Shown here: one piece after another, positions 1 to 6,730 of the stretch
Numbering within the stretch: position 1 is the first letter of the stretch
How the letters are laid out: every line of letters starts with the position of its first letter
NCBI GenBank assembly: GCA_035528715.1
Contig: DATKYB010000041.1
Span: 1 to 9,926 of the forward strand
Direction of reading: 5' to 3'
From: Nitrospinota bacterium
GTDB taxonomy: Bacteria; JADFOP01; DATKYB01
DNA length: 9,926 nt
Notes under the pieces: generated by a model
Databases searched by the model: none
Seen by the model: only the letters and a program-made list of their open reading frames with translations
What the model was told of the DNA's origin: nothing
Translations under genes and position numbers: made by a program

Positions 1-36
1 TCGATTAGTTTAAGGGTATCACGATCCCCTCAATTA

Positions 37-876
37 TCAGTCTAAATCTCCGCCACCCCCTTCATCAACCTCTTCGACATTCTTCCAGCCAATAAGGATT
101 GTAGGGGGATTCGATTCGGAGAACTTCCCTTTATCAAGAGAAATCTTTATCAACACCGTATCATTATAATTGATATCCCCACCAGGGTTAACCAGGACCC
201 TGAACCTTTCGTCGCCAGAAACTCTTTCAAGCATCTTTCTTATAACCAGTATCTGGAATCCATCCTTCCACCCAAGCTCTTTGTCCAGAAGCTCTTTTAT
301 ATCCCCTTTGTCCTTTCTGTAATAGAAATAGTCATCTGAGAGAATAAGAGCCGGAACCTTTCCTTTGTCCAAAGCCCCTTTGATATTTACAGGGATATCC
401 TCAATGGTTCCATCAGGCCTCTTAATACCGATGTTACCCACCCACTGGTGCACGGGTTCTTTATTCCCTCCCTCTATCTCGATAACAATCTCTTTTGCGC
501 CGTCTAAATTCGCTAAATGGACATCTGTCCATCCCCTGTTTTCATAGGGGTAGATAACCTTGGTTATCTTCCTGTTTTTGCCGAGATACTCCAAGCCATA
601 GGCCTTGGCTTCAGGGTCTTTGATAACCTTTTCCACAAGGGAAAACTTATCGATCTGCTTCTTTTTACCCCATCCTGTTCCTAATATGCCTGTCTCAACA
701 ATTCCATTATTCAGAACCTCTTCCAATGACTTGGAATAAACACCCTTTTTGTCGAGATACTTATGCATGATGAAATTGTCTACATTGGAAATCTTTACAA
801 CCTGCTCAGCATGTAAATTCTTTAATGGAATCATTCCAAAGAAAAGGACAAGCAGAATAATATATCCTTTTTTCAT
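37..876 (-). CDS. Exported protein of unknown function, 279 aa
   Basis: I do not recognise the family. The first 23 residues form a Sec signal peptide: Lys-Lys, a hydrophobic stretch, then Leu-His-Ala before Glu-Gln, so cleavage after residue 23 is likely and the product should be periplasmic or surface-exposed. The mature part is soluble, rich in Lys, Asp, Glu and Gly, has no cysteines, and shows no second membrane segment. The C-terminus is acidic (Glu-Glu-Val-Asp-Glu, four Gly, Asp-Leu-Asp). No catalytic motif is visible. The ATG at 876 has an AAGGAGG ribosome site 11 nt upstream, so the start is well supported. The gene is monocistronic in this window. The coding call is firm because of signal peptide, length and ribosome site; the function is open. 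Confidence 0.85.
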   Translation of the reverse strand: MKKGYIILLVLFFGMIPLKNLHAEQVVKISNVDNFIMHKYLDKKGVYSKSLEEVLNNGIVETGILGTGWGKKKQIDKFSLVEKVIKDPEAKAYGLEYLGKNRKITKVIYPYENRGWTDVHLANLDGAKEIVIEIEGGNKEPVHQWVGNIGIKRPDGTIEDIPVNIKGALDKGKVPALILSDDYFYYRKDKGDIKELLDKELGWKDGFQILVIRKMLERVSGDERFRVLVNPGGDINYNDTVLIKISLDKGKFSESNPPTILIGWKNVEEVDEGGGGDLD

Positions 877-921
877 AGTATTTTAATCCTCCTTAAATAA
901 AAGGTCATATACTAATCATTG

Positions 922-949
922 AATATATACGCTATTTTTTAAAAAACAA
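922..949 (-). promoter_or_regulatory. Candidate sigma70-type promoter for the exported protein gene
   Basis: Read on the minus strand there is TTGTTT (949-944), a 16-nt spacer, then TATATT (927-922). Transcription would start near 915 and leave a short leader before the ribosome site at about 890. The region is very AT-rich, so chance matches are common. Confidence 0.35.
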
Positions 950-1060
950 GGGGTAAAAGAAATTCCATAAAAAATTTTTTAAGACTCATAAAATGAATTT
1001 AAACAATTAATTAAGGGGAGCAAAAAACGCGAGAGGAGGCTTTTTATTTTTTTTTGTTTG

Positions 1061-1100
1061 TTCTATCGCTAAAATCCCTGAAAAATCTAAAAGGGGATTT
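1061..1100. repeat. Intergenic repeat copy R1 (AAATCCC...GGGATTT hairpin)
   Basis: AAATCCC (1072-1078) and GGGATTT (1094-1100) form a 7-bp inverted repeat around an A-rich loop. The core resembles the CCCTAAAAAGCAAAAGGGG core found at about 3971, 6813, 6872, 7842 and 8506, and its left flank (a T-run, then TCGCTAAAA) resembles the TCGCTTAGTAAA flank of the later copies. It lies just past the mntP stop codon, so on the minus strand it could help end that transcript. The rest of the spacer (877-1140) holds a long T-rich run at 1041-1060 and no gene I can support. Confidence 0.6.
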
Positions 1101-1140
1101 AAAACTTTTTCGTCAAACCTTAATAAGACAGTAGCATCTT

Positions 1141-1697
1141 CTAAATTAAATGGTCAAATAGGATTTTTATACCAATTCCAATCAGAATAAGACCCCCTAA
1201 AGCTTCAATTTTTTTCTCAGAAAAGTGTCCAAATCTGTTACCCACATAAACGCCAGCAAAAGATAAAGAAAAAGTTACTGCGCCGATGATGATTATTGGG
1301 GTGATAATAAAAATCTTTAAAAATGCGAAACTTATCCCTACGGCCAATGCATCAATACTCGTAGCAATAGATAATATCAGCAAAACGTAAAGATTTGTTG
1401 GGTCAATTTTTTTTTGCTGGGGTCAAGCCTAAAGGATTCATAAATCATTTTACAACCAATAAAACTCAAGAGAACAAAAGCCACCCAGTGGTCAATCTCT
1501 GTAATAAGATTTCTCAAGCTGAGTCCTGCTAACCATCCAAGGAGAGGCATAACCGCCTGAAAGAGTCCAAAAGATGCGGCGATAATGAATGCATTGTTTA
1601 TCTTTAAGTTTTTTATGGTTAAGCCGCTTGAGACAGATACAGCAAACGCATCCATGGATAGCCCAAGTGCGATAAGAATAATCACAGTCATGTCCAT
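1141..1697 (-). pseudogene. mntP: MntP-type manganese(II) efflux pump, split by a frameshift
   Basis: MntP exports Mn(II) across the inner membrane. The family has about 185-190 residues, six membrane helices and two similar halves, each with a conserved acidic residue. Both halves are here. The first frame (1697-1377) has GLSMDAFAVS with Asp16. The second (stop at 1141) has SIATSIDALAVG. Adding one A to the A9 tract at 1407-1415 joins them through KKKIDPTNLYVLLILS, giving about 184 residues, the normal family length. No other damage is visible. The loss could be a real mutation, a homopolymer sequencing error, phase variation, or a gene rescued by slippage on the A tract. Start: ATG at 1697 with AGGA 10 nt upstream. 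The TTG at 1383 only marks the opening of the second frame and is unlikely to be a real start. The antiporter gene diverges from it. Confidence 0.85.
1407..1415 (-). other. A9 homopolymer at the mntP frameshift
   Basis: The plus strand shows nine T, so the mRNA has A9 between AGC and TTG. In the first frame this reads Ser-Lys-Lys-Lys-Leu-Thr and runs to a TGA at 1377. Re-reading one base (a -1 shift), or one extra A, gives Lys-Lys-Lys-Ile-Asp-Pro-Thr and joins the conserved second half. Tracts of nine or more A are known sites of RNA-polymerase slippage. Confidence 0.8.
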
Positions 1698-1726
1698 TTG
1701 CTATGAATCCTATAGAGAAATTTTTT

Positions 1727-1799
1727 TAGCCTGATTGATAAGCATCCGTCATCTGTCTTACAGCGTCGGAGAATGCCTCTCTTAGGCTAGAGATATTTA
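1727..1799 (-). ncRNA. Foldable leader of mntP, possible metal-responsive RNA
   Basis: Read on the minus strand, TAGCCT (1799-1794) pairs with AGGCTA (1732-1727), enclosing a second stem GCAT/ATGC. Inside that is a hairpin CCGACGCTGT / ACAGATGACGG with loop AAG (about 1769-1746). One hairpin pair is a G-U only when the minus strand is transcribed, which fits the direction of mntP. The element ends 29 nt before the ATG, close enough to affect translation. Mn exporter genes of this family are often controlled by yybP-ykoY riboswitches, but I do not see that motif. Blocks AGAGGC, ACGCTG and GGATGCTT occur in the order seen in the Mg-sensing M-box, but the whole is much shorter, so I make no family call. 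Confidence 0.4.
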
Positions 1800-1994
1800 A
1801 GTTAGAAATAATAAATCAACTTTATCATTTCTAAAGTGAAAAGTCGAGCAACAATGAGTAAAACTTTAATCACAAATTATATCTAACTCCACCCTCTTCA
1901 CTCATGCAATCCAAGTTATTGAATCACAGAGGTGAGTTGGGATTTTTCCTTGAGAAAACTAATGCAACAACTCATTGACAAACTTCTATCCTTA

Positions 1995-2061
1995 CTGATA
2001 TAAAAGCTGTAGATTCTATTAAACAACGCATCAAAAAACTTCATACAGCTTCCCATATCAG
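1995..2061. repeat. Long imperfect inverted repeat in the mntP/antiporter spacer
   Basis: CTGATAT (1995-2001) and AAGCTGTA (2004-2011) are matched by TACAGCTT (2044-2051) and ATATCAG (2055-2061). The 15 pairs are interrupted only by AA against CCC, with a 32-nt loop. It lies about 60 nt before the antiporter start and could fold in that gene's leader or mark a small decayed element. The rest of the spacer 1800-2119 has no supported gene. A frame from 1904 to 2080 with one internal stop could be a decayed coding remnant, but I cannot identify it. Confidence 0.55.
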
Positions 2062-2119
2062 ATGTTTATTGGTTTCTTAAAGCTATAGTTTTTAGGAAAA
2101 TTCTTTTTCGGAGAATGTC

Positions 2120-3913
2120 ATGACCGAAAGCCTATTGATTGGAGTTGCCGGAATTGTCATCCTCGGGATTTTAGCCCAGTGGTTAGCATGGATGGTGAGA
2201 CTCCCGGCTATATTAATGCTCCTTTTGTTTGGTATTCTCGCTGGGCCGGTTACCGGTTTCCTTAATCCAGATGCGCTTTTCGGCAACCTTCTTATGCCGA
2301 TTGTCTCCCTTTCCGTTGCCATCATCCTCCTCGAAGGAGGCTTAAGCCTGAAAATAACAGAGCTTAGGGCCACCAGAGCGGTTTTGAGGAATCTGATTAC
2401 CATCGGCGCGCTTGTAACCTGGGTTCTCAGCGCCGCATCTGCCTATGCGATTACTGATCTGGGAATCTCCCTCTCTATTCTTTTAGGAAGTATTCTCGTT
2501 GTCACCGGCCCCACGGTTATCATTCCGCTTCTTCGGCATGTGCGTCCCGTTCCCCGCTTGGCTTCGTTATTAAAATGGGAAGGAATTCTTATCGATCCCA
2601 TCGGCGCAATGATGGCGGTTTTGGTCTTCGAGGCGATTCTTATCAACCGTCTTGTGGACACACCCGGGCTCATCGTGTTCGGAATCTTGAAAACTATCCT
2701 GATTGGGGGCTTTATCGGCACCCTTTCTGCCCTCATCATCATCCAACTCCTCAAGCGCTATTGGGTTCCCGATTTTCTCCAAAACTCTGTTACCTTGATC
2801 ACGGCACTTTCAGCCTATATGGGCACGAATCTTCTCCAACCCGAATCAGGTCTTCTTACTGTTACAGTCATGGGAATCATTTTGGGGAATCAAAAAACCG
2901 TTTCCATAGGCCACATCGTTGAGTTTAAGGAAAATGTGCGTGTTCTTCTCATCTCCGGCATTTTTGTCCTTCTCTCTGCCAGGCTCAAGATGGAGGATTT
3001 TCTCGACATGCGCTGGGAGGCCTTTGTTTTTCTTGGAATTCTTATCCTCCTTGTTCGGCCGGTATCTGTCTTTTTCTCCACCCTTGGTTCAAAACTGAAC
3101 TTCAAGGAGCGCCTCTTTATCTCCTCTCTCGCACCGCGTGGCATTGTCGCCGCAGCCGTCTCCTCTGTTCTAGCGCTCCGCCTTGAGGAAATCGGCTATG
3201 AAAGCGCTGAGCGTATTGTTCCGCTTATCTTCTTTGTGATCATCGGCACGGTGTTAATCTACGGGCTCTTAGCTTCTCCCTTGGCGAGGCTTCTTGGGCT
3301 TGCCGATCCTAATCCTCAGGGGGTTCTGATCGTCGGTGCCCATCGCTGGGCGCGGAGGATGGCTTTAGCTCTTAAATCATTAGGGGTTCGAGTGCTTCTG
3401 GTAGACACGAATCGAAGGGAAGTGGCACAGGCCCGAATGGAAGGGCTGGAGGGCTACTGTGGGACGATTCTTTCAGAGAACTTCCTCTTTGAAAACCAGA
3501 TAGGTGGAATCGGGAGGCTCTTGGCGCTTACCTCGAACGACGAGACCAACTCTCTCGCCACATTGCATTTCAGCGATACCTTCGGGAGAGAAGAGGTCTA
3601 CCAGCTTCCTCCGGATTCAAAGGAAGCAATACCCAAGTATCTCAGTGGCCGCCTCCTTTTTGGAGAAGGAATCACCTATGATTATCTCGACGAGCGCTTT
3701 GATCAAGGGGCAGTTATCAAGGTGCATCGACTGACAAATCGATTCACGTTCAACGCCTTTCAGAGGTTTTACGGAGGAAAGGTCGTTCCCTTATTTTGCG
3801 TAGATGAGGAAGTAAACCTCAAGATCTTTAACACAGATACTTCACTCGAGCCCGAACCAGGACAAACGCTCATAAGCCTCGTCGATCCACTAAAGAAAAA
3901 ACTTAGTAAATGA
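2120..3913 (+). CDS. NhaP-type (CPA1) cation/proton antiporter with C-terminal RCK-like domain
   Basis: This inner-membrane antiporter should exchange Na+ or K+ for H+. Residues 1-392 hold about 12 membrane helices with family landmarks: LLEGGLSL (70-77), TGPTVIIPLL (129-138), KWEGILIDPIGA (152-163) and SLAPRGIVAAA (336-346), the last in the helix that carries the conserved Arg. The ion-site pair, Asn-Asp in many CPA1 proteins, reads Ile-Asp here (Asp159), with Glu154 one turn earlier. Residues 400-597 are soluble: a beta-alpha-beta fold with GAHRWARR in place of GxGxxG, Asp429 after strand 2, and LTSNDETN (470-477), as in RCK/TrkA-N domains. The tail ending near EPGQTLISLVDP may be a diverged RCK-C part, so nucleotide gating is likely. 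The ATG has GGAG 6 nt upstream. Base and codon use are richer in G+C than in glgC or the ICMT-like gene, which suggests separate ancestry. Confidence 0.88.
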   Translation: MTESLLIGVAGIVILGILAQWLAWMVRLPAILMLLLFGILAGPVTGFLNPDALFGNLLMPIVSLSVAIILLEGGLSLKITELRATRAVLRNLITIGALVTWVLSAASAYAITDLGISLSILLGSILVVTGPTVIIPLLRHVRPVPRLASLLKWEGILIDPIGAMMAVLVFEAILINRLVDTPGLIVFGILKTILIGGFIGTLSALIIIQLLKRYWVPDFLQNSVTLITALSAYMGTNLLQPESGLLTVTVMGIILGNQKTVSIGHIVEFKENVRVLLISGIFVLLSARLKMEDFLDMRWEAFVFLGILILLVRPVSVFFSTLGSKLNFKERLFISSLAPRGIVAAAVSSVLALRLEEIGYESAERIVPLIFFVIIGTVLIYGLLASPLARLLGLADPNPQGVLIVGAHRWARRMALALKSLGVRVLLVDTNRREVAQARMEGLEGYCGTILSENFLFENQIGGIGRLLALTSNDETNSLATLHFSDTFGREEVYQLPPDSKEAIPKYLSGRLLFGEGITYDYLDERFDQGAVIKVHRLTNRFTFNAFQRFYGGKVVPLFCVDEEVNLKIFNTDTSLEPEPGQTLISLVDPLKKKLSK

Positions 3914-3964
3914 TAAAAACATAATTTACACACAGTGATAGCGGAAATATTTCATTATTCGCTG

Positions 3965-4033
3965 GAAAAATTCCTAAAGAGCAAAAGGGGATACTACCGT
4001 AAAATTGTATTGACTAAATCCTACCTTTTTGAT
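3965..4033. repeat. Intergenic repeat copy R2
   Basis: TTCCTAAAGAGCAAAAGGGG (3971-3990) is followed by ACCGTAAAATTGTATTGACT and CCTACCTTTTT. The first half matches the shared core. The second half matches the copy at 8503-8570, and bases 4009-4032 are identical to 9161-9184 at the end of the CBS gene. It lies about 50 nt past the antiporter stop. Confidence 0.7.
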
Positions 4034-4256
4034 AGAAAATAATTAATTAAGATTTCCTCTGTAATCCTATTTCCTTTTGATATCACAAATTATTTATGAT
4101 TTAACTTTAAAACTAATTCTCCAGCCTACAGTTCCAAATCAGATGACAAAGACTTTAATCAAAAAAGGAGGTGAAGTATTTTAAACTAAAAATGAAGCCT
4201 TTAACTATAAATTTATCAAGAAACTGAACAAACTTTAACTAAGGAATGATAAAGTT
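4034..4256. other. Gene-free AT-rich spacer with a consensus Shine-Dalgarno
   Basis: I see no supported gene. AAAGGAGGTGA (4164-4174) is a full complement of the usual 16S rRNA 3' end, yet no ATG, GTG or TTG lies at a normal distance after it. The nearest ATG (4192) is about 20 nt away and opens only an 11-codon frame ending at 4227. This is probably the leader of the gene at 4257. No convincing promoter was found. Confidence 0.4.
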
Positions 4257-4820
4257 ATGAAGAAAATAATAATTGTTTCAGTAGTTGCATTGGTTTTAGT
4301 GCTGATTCTTTTTCACATTGAAGGGAAATCCCAGATGGGCCCTGGATATGGTATGGGACCAGGATATGGTATGGGCCCTGGATACGGAATGGGACCCGGC
4401 ATGATGGGCCCTGGATACGGAATGGGACCCGGCATGGGCCCGGGATATGGTATGGGCCCTGGATATGGTATGGGACCCGGCATGATGGGCCCGGGATATG
4501 GTATGGGCCCTGGATACGGAATGGGACCCGGCATGATGGGTCCGGGATATGGTATGGGCTATGGTTATCACATGGGACCTGGTTATGGATATCCTCGGGG
4601 TCCTCAATACCAACAGCCCCAGAAGCCTCTAGGGAAAAAGGAAGCCAAGGTGATATTGGATAATTATTTGAACTCGGCAAGGAATCCCAACTTGAAAATT
4701 GGGAAAATTGAGGAAAAAGATAACTACTTTGAAGCCGATATCGTAACCAAGGATAATTCTCTGGTAGATAAGGTTATTGTAAACAAGTATACTGGCTGGC
4801 TAAGATCCATTTATCAATAA
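4257..4820 (+). CDS. Exported or membrane-anchored Met/Gly-rich GPGYGM-repeat protein with a PepSY-like C-terminus
   Basis: Residues 1-21 are a signal peptide or anchor (Lys-Lys, then a long hydrophobic run). Residues 27-112 are a low-complexity array of nine GPGYGM units mixed with four GPGM or GPGMM units, holding about 18 Met. Residues 125-187 form a compact domain, KKEAKVILDNYL to TGWLRSIYQ, whose alternating pattern resembles PepSY-like domains. Met-rich periplasmic segments often bind Cu(I) or Ag(I), so metal binding is a reasonable inference, not shown. AAGGA sits 11 nt before the ATG. The SHOCT gene follows after 48 nt and carries the same GMGPGMMG motif, so the two probably work together in the envelope. 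The repeat makes long open frames in antisense that are not genes. Confidence 0.85.
   Translation: MKKIIIVSVVALVLVLILFHIEGKSQMGPGYGMGPGYGMGPGYGMGPGMMGPGYGMGPGMGPGYGMGPGYGMGPGMMGPGYGMGPGYGMGPGMMGPGYGMGYGYHMGPGYGYPRGPQYQQPQKPLGKKEAKVILDNYLNSARNPNLKIGKIEEKDNYFEADIVTKDNSLVDKVIVNKYTGWLRSIYQ
4335..4574 (+). repeat. In-frame 18-nt tandem repeat coding GPGYGM
   Basis: Units of 18 nt (GGNCCNGGATAYGGNATG) alternate with 12- or 15-nt GPGM(M) units. Neighbouring units are nearly identical at the DNA level (GGGCCTGG/GGGCCCTGG and GGACCCGG variants), and a block coding GPGYGM-GPGMM recurs, so the array likely grows and shrinks by slippage or unequal recombination in multiples of three. Confidence 0.9.
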
Positions 4821-4868
4821 GTTAATAATTTTGATGATTTTTAGGTCCTATTTAAAAGGAGATTTAAA

Positions 4869-5222
4869 GTGAAAAAAAGATTTCAGTATTCTTTAACTTT
4901 CGCATTATGTGCAATTCTTTTTCTATCAGAAAATGCCTTTGCTCAGTGGCGAGGTTATGGTAGTGGATGGGGCATGGGTCCTGGCATGATGGGTTGGGGA
5001 TACGGCATGGGGTGGTTTGGGACAATCATCATGGCCGCTTTCTGGATTGCGGTGATCATAGGAATCGTCTTTCTCATTCGATGGCTCGTTACATCTACGG
5101 GTAGTGGAAGCTATGGTGCGAGGTCAGAAGAATCAGCCCTTGACATCCTCAAGAAACGATATGCTCGAGGAGAGGTCAACAAAGAAGAGTTTGAAGAAAA
5201 GAAGAAAGATTTACTTCAATAA
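4869..5222 (+). CDS. SHOCT-domain membrane protein with Gly/Met-rich exported segment
   Basis: Order of parts: a signal peptide (1-25, ending Asn-Ala-Phe-Ala before Gln); a short GSGWGMGPGMMGWGYGMG segment (31-48); one membrane helix (about 51-74); and a C-terminal SHOCT motif (88-117) with the usual pattern LDILKKRYARGEVNKEEFEE. SHOCT modules are short helical pairs often found at the C-end of small membrane proteins; their role is generally thought to be binding or oligomerisation. The start is GTG at 4869, with AAAGGAG 7 nt upstream, which is better than any later ATG. It lies 48 nt after the GPGYGM protein gene and shares its Gly-Met motif. glgC follows after 70 nt, so co-transcription is possible. 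Confidence 0.88.
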   Translation: MKKRFQYSLTFALCAILFLSENAFAQWRGYGSGWGMGPGMMGWGYGMGWFGTIIMAAFWIAVIIGIVFLIRWLVTSTGSGSYGARSEESALDILKKRYARGEVNKEEFEEKKKDLLQ

Positions 5223-5251
5223 TTAAGTAAAAGAGATAATTAAATTTTAAC

Positions 5252-5288
5252 TTTGGTTGGTGGACTAACTGCCAAATAAAGGAAGAAG
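5252..5288 (+). promoter_or_regulatory. glgC leader hairpin with GGA loop and GGA in the ribosome site
   Basis: TTTGG (5252-5256) pairs with CCAAA (5272-5276), and inside it TTGG pairs with CTAA (one G-U) around a TGGA loop (5261-5264). A second GGA (5281-5283) belongs to the ribosome site AAAGGAAG, 9 nt before the glgC ATG. In E. coli, CsrA represses glgC by binding GGA motifs in a leader hairpin and at the ribosome site. The layout here is similar, but CsrA control is inference. Confidence 0.35.
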
Positions 5289-5292
5289 AATA

Positions 5293-6507
5293 ATGCAAGA
5301 ATTAGTGATGATTTTGGCTGGAGGTCAAGGGAGCAGGCTCTATCCATTATGTGAAGACAGGTGTAAACCTGTTATGCCTTTTGGTGGCAGATATAAGGTT
5401 ATCGATTTTGTTCTCAGCAATTTTACGAATTCTGGATTTTACAAGATTCTAGTATTAACACAGTTCATGTCAAGTTCAATTCAACGCCATATCTCAATAG
5501 GTTGGAAACTGTCCAGTCAATTATCGCATTATATGGACACTATTTCCCCTCAGATGCGTGTTGGAGATGGGTTGTATCTTGGAACAGCAGATGCAATTTA
5601 TCAGAATTTAGACATTATAAAAAGTGAGAGCCCTGATCATGTTTTTGTCTTTGGAGGGGATCATATTTACAAAATGAATGTAAGGCAGATGTTGGATTAT
5701 CATATTGAAAAAGGTGCTGATCTTACCTTATCTGTGGTGCCAATTTCTCTTCATGAAGCAAAAGAGATGGGGGTTGTTGAAGTGGATTCACACAGTCGAA
5801 TAAGGGGATTTGTTGAAAAACCAGAAAATCCAAAACCAATGCCTGAAAAAGAAAATATGGCATTGGTATCCATGGGAAATTATCTTTTTAATCAAGATGT
5901 ACTTTTTGAAGTTATTAGAAAAGATCATCTTAAAGATTCTGCTCATGATTTTGGTCTCAGTATTATTTCACAAATGATTGATAAATATAAGATCTATGCA
6001 TATAATTTTATGACAAATCATTGGCCAGGCATGGAAGAAAAGGAGCGAGGATATTGGTGTGACATAGGGACAATAGATACATACTGGAAAGCCAATATGG
6101 AACTTTGCGATGTTACCCCTAGACTTAATTTATATGATCAAAAATGGCCTATACGAACTGCGTTTCATAATTATCCAGGTTCAAAATTTGTCTTTGCAAA
6201 CGAAGATGAAGGTAGAGTTGGTTGGGCAACCGACAGTATTGTTTCTGAGGGATGTATAGTCAGTGGTGGACATATCAACAGAAGTATTCTCTCGCCAGGG
6301 GTAAGGATAAACAGCTTTTCGTATGTAACCGATTCTATCTTAATGGATGGCGTTAAGGTGGGGAGGTACTGCAAGATACAAAAGGCTATCATTGACAAGG
6401 ATGTATATATTGCACCTCATACAGAAATAGGATGGGATCTTGAAAAAGATAGAAAACGCTACTACGTCTCGGAATCAGGAATAGTGGTTGTTGCAAAGAA
6501 AGATTAA
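5293..6507 (+). CDS. glgC: Glucose-1-phosphate adenylyltransferase (ADP-glucose pyrophosphorylase)
   Basis: GlgC makes ADP-glucose and pyrophosphate from ATP and glucose-1-phosphate, the committed and allosterically controlled step of bacterial glycogen synthesis in the cytoplasm. The 404-residue length is typical. Visible motifs are the nucleotide loop LAGGQGSRLYPL (8-19), KPVMPFGGRYKVIDFVLSN (25-43), GTADAIYQN (97-105), GGDHIYKM (121-128), FVEKPENP (173-180, with the sugar-phosphate Lys176), HDFG (218-221) and YWCDIGTIDTYWKAN (254-268). From about residue 300 the hexapeptide pattern of a left-handed beta-helix is seen (SIVSEGCIVSGG, ILMDGVKVGRYC). All key residues are present. Cys20 and Cys24 replace residues more often seen as Thr/Ser and Ala in LYPLTKDRAKP. 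The start ATG has AAAGGAAG 9 nt upstream. No other glycogen gene is in the window. Confidence 0.96.
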   Translation: MQELVMILAGGQGSRLYPLCEDRCKPVMPFGGRYKVIDFVLSNFTNSGFYKILVLTQFMSSSIQRHISIGWKLSSQLSHYMDTISPQMRVGDGLYLGTADAIYQNLDIIKSESPDHVFVFGGDHIYKMNVRQMLDYHIEKGADLTLSVVPISLHEAKEMGVVEVDSHSRIRGFVEKPENPKPMPEKENMALVSMGNYLFNQDVLFEVIRKDHLKDSAHDFGLSIISQMIDKYKIYAYNFMTNHWPGMEEKERGYWCDIGTIDTYWKANMELCDVTPRLNLYDQKWPIRTAFHNYPGSKFVFANEDEGRVGWATDSIVSEGCIVSGGHINRSILSPGVRINSFSYVTDSILMDGVKVGRYCKIQKAIIDKDVYIAPHTEIGWDLEKDRKRYYVSESGIVVVAKKD

Positions 6508-6622
6508 ATTGAAATGTTTTATACTGAAGAATTTTTCGGGATGTAGTAGTTTTTATTCGAACTCACAGAAAACTCTCATACTAAACGAAAAGCTAGTGAT
6601 ATTTGCACGGGGAGCCAGATTG

Positions 6623-6657
6623 AAAGCCCTTTGGTAATTTTGCCAATGGGCTTTTTT
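6623..6657 (+). terminator. Rho-independent terminator of the glgC transcript
   Basis: AAAGCCC (6623-6629) and TTGG (6631-6634) pair with CCAA (6643-6646) and GGGCTTT (6648-6654). The 11 pairs are split only by a T-T mismatch, the loop is 8 nt and a T-run follows. It is 115 nt past the glgC stop. The stretch 6508-6622 has no supported gene. Confidence 0.85.
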
Positions 6658-6661
6658 ATAT

Positions 6662-6691
6662 GTCCCTTTTTTGCTTGTTCAAAAAAGGGAC
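6662..6691. repeat. Perfect 12-bp inverted repeat
   Basis: GTCCCTTTTTTG (6662-6673) and CAAAAAAGGGAC (6680-6691) are perfect reverse complements around a CTTGTT loop. A partial second right arm, AAAAAAGGACA (6693-6703), follows and could pair with TGTCC at 6661. It stands directly after the glgC terminator and may be a second stop signal, a terminator for either strand, or a small element end. Confidence 0.7.
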
Positions 6692-6730
6692 GAAAAAAGG
6701 ACACCCCTCGATTTTTTTAAACGGTATTTA

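Noticed and set aside
1727-1799. Firm M-box riboswitch call
   Set aside because: Only short blocks agree and the element is far shorter than the M-box, so chance cannot be excluded without a covariance search.
1904-2080. Possible decayed gene in the mntP/antiporter spacer, and a 46-codon antisense frame at 1916-2056
   Set aside because: The plus frame contains an internal stop, the minus frame has no ribosome site, and neither resembles a family I know.
2092-3144. Several minus-strand and off-frame open frames inside the antiporter gene
   Set aside because: They have no ribosome sites or family motifs and overlap a full-length recognisable protein; they reflect the higher G+C of that gene.
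4010-4038. Promoter TTGACT-N17-TAGAAA inside repeat R2
   Set aside because: The -10 box is poor and the other copies of this repeat do not keep one at that spacing.
4255-4680. Antisense open frames across the GPGYGM array
   Set aside because: They are proline-rich mirror images of the 18-nt repeat, exist in more than one frame, and have no ribosome sites; the sense frame has a signal peptide and a conserved C-terminal domain.
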